Shown here: piece after piece, positions 60,197 through 64,000 of the stretch
Layout of the letters: each line of letters begins with the position of its first letter
How positions within the stretch are numbered: position 1 is the first letter of the stretch
The notes under the pieces: model-generated
The model's input: the letters and a program-made list of their open reading frames with translations, nothing else
Database searches by the model: none
What the model was told of the DNA's origin: nothing
Translations under genes and position numbers: made by a program
Source of the DNA: Nymphaea colorata
Lineage: Eukaryota > Streptophyta > Magnoliopsida > Nymphaeales > Nymphaeaceae
Direction: 5' to 3'
Length of the DNA stretch: 64,000 nt
Assembly: GCF_008831285.2 (NCBI RefSeq)
Contig: NC_045138.2
Coordinates: 35,579,115-35,643,114 of the forward strand

Positions 60197-60199
60197 GTA
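60194..60199 (+). promoter_or_regulatory. Stop codon abutting a probable 3'-UTR splice donor (copy 2)
   Basis: TAG at 60194-60196 is followed by GTACTG, mirroring copy 1. The conserved TTAGGTAC context in both paralogues supports a real donor. Confidence 0.5.
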
Positions 60200-61565
60200 C
60201 TGTTGCAGTGTTTTCCCTTCCTGTAGTTTGATGATATATGGTTATTCTTCTTTTGCTCATGGTACTGAGTATCTTTCACAGTTTGAGCTATGTTGGAAAG
60301 TATTTTTCATTATGACAGTTTATCATCTTTTAAAAAGCTTTCCCTTGTCGTGTGAGATCCGCTTCTATCTGTTTATTTGACAATAGCAAAACTAAGAGCA
60401 GTTTGCTCCATTTAACTGTTGATGGCGAGAAATATTACTACTTATATTTGTTTGCAGATTAGTTTTGATGTCTCCTGTCTTAAGCAGTTGTCCCTTTTTA
60501 TATTTTTGGTTGGTTGATTCGGCCAAAAACTGTTGTAACTTGTTGCTCTCATCGTTACTAATGTGCAACTGTCTAGTAATTTCTAGCTAGGGCCTTTTCA
60601 TCTATTTCTTAATTGAAATTTGTGGTTTATAAATCTTTCCTTGCATTTTTCTTTCTCGGGAAAGGTTTGCTTGAACGTAGATCACATTATCCTGTCCGTG
60701 GATGCTGGCTAGCGATGTGTTCAGTGGCAAACATCTGCCAAGAAAGTTTTGAAGCCTATTTAACGAAATGAGCTGCATTTGTGTCATTTGAGGAAAATGG
60801 TGGCTAAGTGTTGCCATGATACCCATGAAACGTTGTTTGTTTCCACATCCTCACTAGGTATCAAATCTGTTGTTGAAACATATTCTGATTTAATTCATAG
60901 ATAGAGATAGAAGGTTGATTTTCTGAATCACACCAGCATGAGGTAGGCAATCTATTATTTAGTTTGATTCTGATTTGATGAATAGATGGGGATAGAAGGT
61001 CGATTTTGCTGTTCTGATTGATGACCTATTTGGAATAGGTATATATATGGGCCAGATTTTGTTTGAGTGGCTGTGCGAATTAAAAGGTTTTTCATTAATC
61101 AGCCTAGTATGAAAATTAGGAAGACATTGATTTGCTCCATTACTGAAATATGAGAAAACTGTCACTCATTTAGAAGAAAATCACAAGCTTGTGGAGGAAC
61201 TTAATGAATACAAAATTCTTTAATTGTGAAGGAAGGGAAGAGATCATGCACTTGCTTTAAAGTCTTCTTTCAAAACAAGGGAAGAGATGTAATGCTAGCT
61301 TGAGATGTCTGTGACTCTGTAGACATTTTAGACCGATGAATGGCACATTGATTTCATTGTACCATTTTTTCCACTGTTCTGAATGTTAAACTGAAGGTTA
61401 TTCTTAATAATCATTATCAGTGAGATCTTTCTGTAACTTTCCTAGCATATGAGAGGAAGCGAGAGATGGAGTTAAGGTTTAGAGGTTAAACCGTTAAAAG
61501 TGACAAGTGAAAAAAGGATCGGGAATATTGGTGGCTCTAGCCTGAGGATTTTTTATTTCATCGGC

Positions 61566-61597
<32 letters not shown>

Positions 61598-61717
61598 TTT
61601 TGTTATTGTGTTAACTTTTGCTTTAATTACTTTTTGTTGTGAACTTTTTGATTAATACATAAAACTGTTACTCTATTTTATATATCTGTTGTTAGTCTTC
61701 CAACAGCCGTTATTACT
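60197..61717. other. 3' region of second UBA2 gene
   Basis: T-rich DNA without coding frames, likely 3'-UTR exons and introns then intergenic sequence. A (TA)n run is at 61565-61591. Confidence 0.45.
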
Positions 61718-62262
61718 TGCTTGCTATGTCACACGGCTACGGGTACACGGCAATTTTATATTTTAAAAAATTAAAAATGGTAATAAAATAAAATAAAAAA
61801 AACAGATGCACATAGCATTGAAAAAGAGGAGAGGATCAAGATCGACAGATTAACCATCCAATCTTCAAACGAAAACATCCCCAAATCGGCAAATGCAAAA
61901 AAAAAAACCCCAAATGAAGCATGAAACCCTAACTTCTAATATCGAAAAGAAAAAAAAACACTTACCTGTCTGTCGTCGGCTGCCGCCGGACCGTGGATCG
62001 CTGGACCTCGTTGCCGTCGCCCGCCATTGCTGAACTCTGCTGTCGCCGGTTACAAGTCGTCGAGCGTAAAGGTCGAGCGTGAAAGCATAAAGAAGTCGAG
62101 GGTTAAAAAGAATATCGGGTTAGGAAAGTGGTTCGGATCGGGTCTGACCCAGACCCAATCCAAAACGTATCTTGCCGTGTCCAAGTGTCGGAGTGTCGAC
62201 GTTGGTATGCGGCCCATTTTGCCGTGTCCGTGTGTCTTAGCTTGCTGGTTGCTGCTTGCTAT
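61718..62262. mobile_element. Probable small insertion flanked by 10-bp direct repeat
   Basis: TGCTTGCTAT occurs at 61718-61727 and 62253-62262, bracketing about 525 bp, as a target-site duplication would. Just inside, the left end has CACACGGCTACGGGTACACGGCAA and the right end, read in reverse, has CACACGGACACGGCAAAA, an imperfect inverted similarity. The interior is GC-richer than both flanks and includes an internal telo-box (61924-61932) and a gene-start-like fragment. Element class was not recognised; a degenerate MITE or transposed gene fragment is possible. Confidence 0.4.
61966..62027 (-). other. Gene-start-like fragment (first exon?) inside the insertion
   Basis: On the minus strand an ATG at 62027 opens a 20-codon frame, MAGDGNEVQRSTVRRQPTTD, that ends at a consensus donor CAG-GTAAGTG (exon edge 61966). 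It resembles a captured promoter plus first exon. No second exon could be identified, so no product is proposed. Confidence 0.25.
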
Positions 62263-62728
62263 CACTTGACTGTGTTCCTTCCTCTAAATTTTTTTATGCA
62301 AAAATGATTCTTTTGTGGACAAATCTTTCAAAAAGATATATAATGTGACTGAATTGCATCTTTAGATCTTTGGTTTTCTAATACAATTTTTTCACTAATA
62401 TCCAATTGGTCAATGTGATATTAGCTACAATTGTGCAGCACTTGAAAGTTGCAGCCACCAACAGTTGAACAATCATTAGGGTCACAGGTGCAGCACTTGA
62501 AAGTCGCTGTCACCGCAGCTGGGGTTAAAATGCATTCTTCTAATGCAGGAGATTTGGGAAAATTGTTGGTGTATTAGACAGAAGTAATTGTGATTGATTG
62601 TTGCACTGAGTACTGTTTTTTCAAATGAAATGTGTCTTTCATCCCTTGTGCACTGCTCCAACATGGCTATGAAAGCCAATTGATCTGCAAAGATTGCTGT
62701 GTGAGTTTCTGAAGAAATTTGTACAAAA

Positions 62729-63217
62729 CTAAGCCACTTCTCTTTTAAGTGTATCTGCATCATGGGTGCCCTGCTTTTTCTTCAAATGTGATTTTCTTAA
62801 TGTCCCATCTGTCTTTTTTGTTTTTTGTTTCTTCCTCAGCATTGTTTGGACATTTGCTTCATCCTTCAAGGTGTTGAATAAAACGTGTTTTGTTGAGAGG
62901 CTATCCTGAGTGTCCATCAGATCCTTGTACTCTGTCAACTCTTCCTCTTCTTTTGCTTTGTTAGTTTTTTTGATACACAGAGCCTTCAAGTGCCCGAGTA
63001 TGATCATCCTGTTCTTGTCGGTCTCTATTCTGAATTGGACTCTCAAATATGCTGGTTTCTTCTTCATGGCCATGTGGCTATCTTCCAAGTGCATGCACAG
63101 AGCATTTATCTGTTGATGAAGAGTTTTGAGAGTTGGTGGGTGGTTAAACGTTTTGGAATCTACAATTGCGGTTTGGGTCAGTGCAGGATCTGTTATAGCC
63201 AAAAGTTGCAAACTCAT
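62729..63217 (-). CDS. Hypothetical coiled-coil ORF, possibly partial or relic
   Basis: An uninterrupted 162-codon frame on the minus strand, starting MSLQLLAITDPALTQTAIVD. It is Lys/Glu-rich with heptad-like stretches: TLHQQINALCMHLEDSHMAM, FRIETDKNRMIILGHLKALC and KTNKAKEEEELTEYKDLMDT. It ends in a very basic KKQKTKKTDGTLRKSHLKKK segment. I do not recognise the family. The composition looks protein-like rather than random. A shorter frame directly downstream (62482-62763, different phase) contains ETHTAIFADQLAFIAMLEQC and may be a further exon or the result of a frameshift. No clear splice sites or promoter were found, so it may be a fragment of a larger gene or a decayed copy. Confidence 0.35.
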   Translation of the reverse strand: MSLQLLAITDPALTQTAIVDSKTFNHPPTLKTLHQQINALCMHLEDSHMAMKKKPAYLRVQFRIETDKNRMIILGHLKALCIKKTNKAKEEEELTEYKDLMDTQDSLSTKHVLFNTLKDEANVQTMLRKKQKTKKTDGTLRKSHLKKKQGTHDADTLKREVA

Positions 63218-64000
63218 GCACAATCCATCCCCACGTGCAAATTTACGTTGTTGCTAGGAATTTCCTTCTGGAATCTTTTTTTTTTTTGTTTAGCTAATGC
63301 CAGTATCACTTGTCTTCAGCTGATCATGATTTTTAACTGTGTTTGTCCAAGGTATGATTAGTTAAAGAAGTCTTTCTTTTAGATTCATCCCTTACTGGCA
63401 GTTTAACAAAATTCATGCTTCTTTTTATTGCTGTTAAGTGTTAACGAGTCTATGTTTGCTCGTTAAGTGTTGCTATCTCTCTCGTGGTTAAATGTATTTA
63501 TTGGTTACTTTTCATTCGACTTAAGTATCTCACTACAAAGTCGGGCTGAATTTATCACCCCAAGGAAGGCCAGTATGAATGCGTTCATCGCCTATAAATC
63601 AAACCGGTCACTTCTGAAAAGCTTACTAAAGGAAGCAATATTTCTCAGAAAGAGGCGCTTACAACTGCTGCTGGTACCGGTTGACCTGCTTAAAGCTTTT
63701 ATTTGTGAGAGGCCAAGATTCAAGAAACGTTGATGCCCATGATGCTTCTCCAACTTATTAGAGATGCTTGATTGTTTCGTCCTTACATGAAAAATAGGTT
63801 TTATAACTGAGAATGTTATTACTTGTTTATAGCTTGTTTTCACTTTTGGGGCCCTGATGTTGCTGTGACATTTGCATTCATTTGCATTGCCGATGAAGTG
63901 GATAATGTAACTTCATTCTTAAAATCATATTGCCACCTTCCACTTCCTTTGAACAAAAGATTGCTTCTCTCTTTGCACGGCAAATAACGGCGGAAAAGTC
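63218..64000. other. Right end of window, no supported gene
   Basis: A plus-strand ORF at 63467-63733 and an overlapping minus ORF at 63592-63843 were inspected. Neither shows a family feature. The plus frame has a basic SNRSLLKSLLKEAIFLRKRR stretch that could be an exon cut by the window edge, but evidence is weak. Confidence 0.3.

Overview
This is nuclear DNA of a flowering plant. Evidence: AT-rich intergenic DNA, GT-AG introns of about 100 bp to 2.1 kb, (TA)n, (GA)n and (CA)n microsatellites, telo-box motifs near gene starts, and only plant-type genes. Divergent codons and loose matches to Arabidopsis/monocot family members might suit an early-diverging angiosperm, but this is a guess. No CRISPR array, rRNA, tRNA, organellar DNA or intact transposon was recognised.

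Layout. (1) 0.3-1.5 kb, minus: intronless PORR-domain organelle RNA-binding protein. (2) 4.8-9.6 kb, plus: nine-coding-exon ELMO-domain protein with a 2.1-kb intron. (3) 10.9-14.4 kb, minus: two-AP2-domain transcription factor of the WRINKLED type, rebuilt from seven exons including the family's 9-nt micro-exon; its core promoter lies in a diverged tandem duplication. (4) 18.9-23.7 kb, minus: seven-exon plant-specific basic, Ser/Arg-rich and coiled-coil protein of unknown function. (5) 28.6-36.2 kb, plus: ten-exon, probably secreted beta-propeller protein with about 14 lectin-like repeats. (6) 37.9-47.9 kb, minus: thirteen-exon LARP1 with La motif and C-terminal DM15 region. (7) 50.1-51.5 kb and 58.7-60.2 kb, both plus: two intronless-CDS UBA2-type double-RRM proteins, a tandem paralogous pair 7 kb apart; the second has a very long glutamate tract. 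(8) 61.7-63.2 kb: a probable small insertion flanked by a 10-bp direct repeat, then an unrecognised coiled-coil ORF on the minus strand.

The genes do not form one pathway; this is an ordinary euchromatic gene neighbourhood. Several encode post-transcriptional RNA regulators (PORR, LARP1, two UBA2). The observations I rate highest are: the LARP1 DM15 cap pocket carries Asp and Leu where the two cap-stacking tyrosines are expected; the secreted protein appears to be two seven-bladed propellers in tandem; the AP2 core promoter is duplicated; and both UBA2 copies place a probable 3'-UTR splice donor directly against the stop codon.

All exon models were built by eye from reading frame, splice dinucleotides, phase and family similarity. 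For each multi-exon gene the coding exons sum to a multiple of three.
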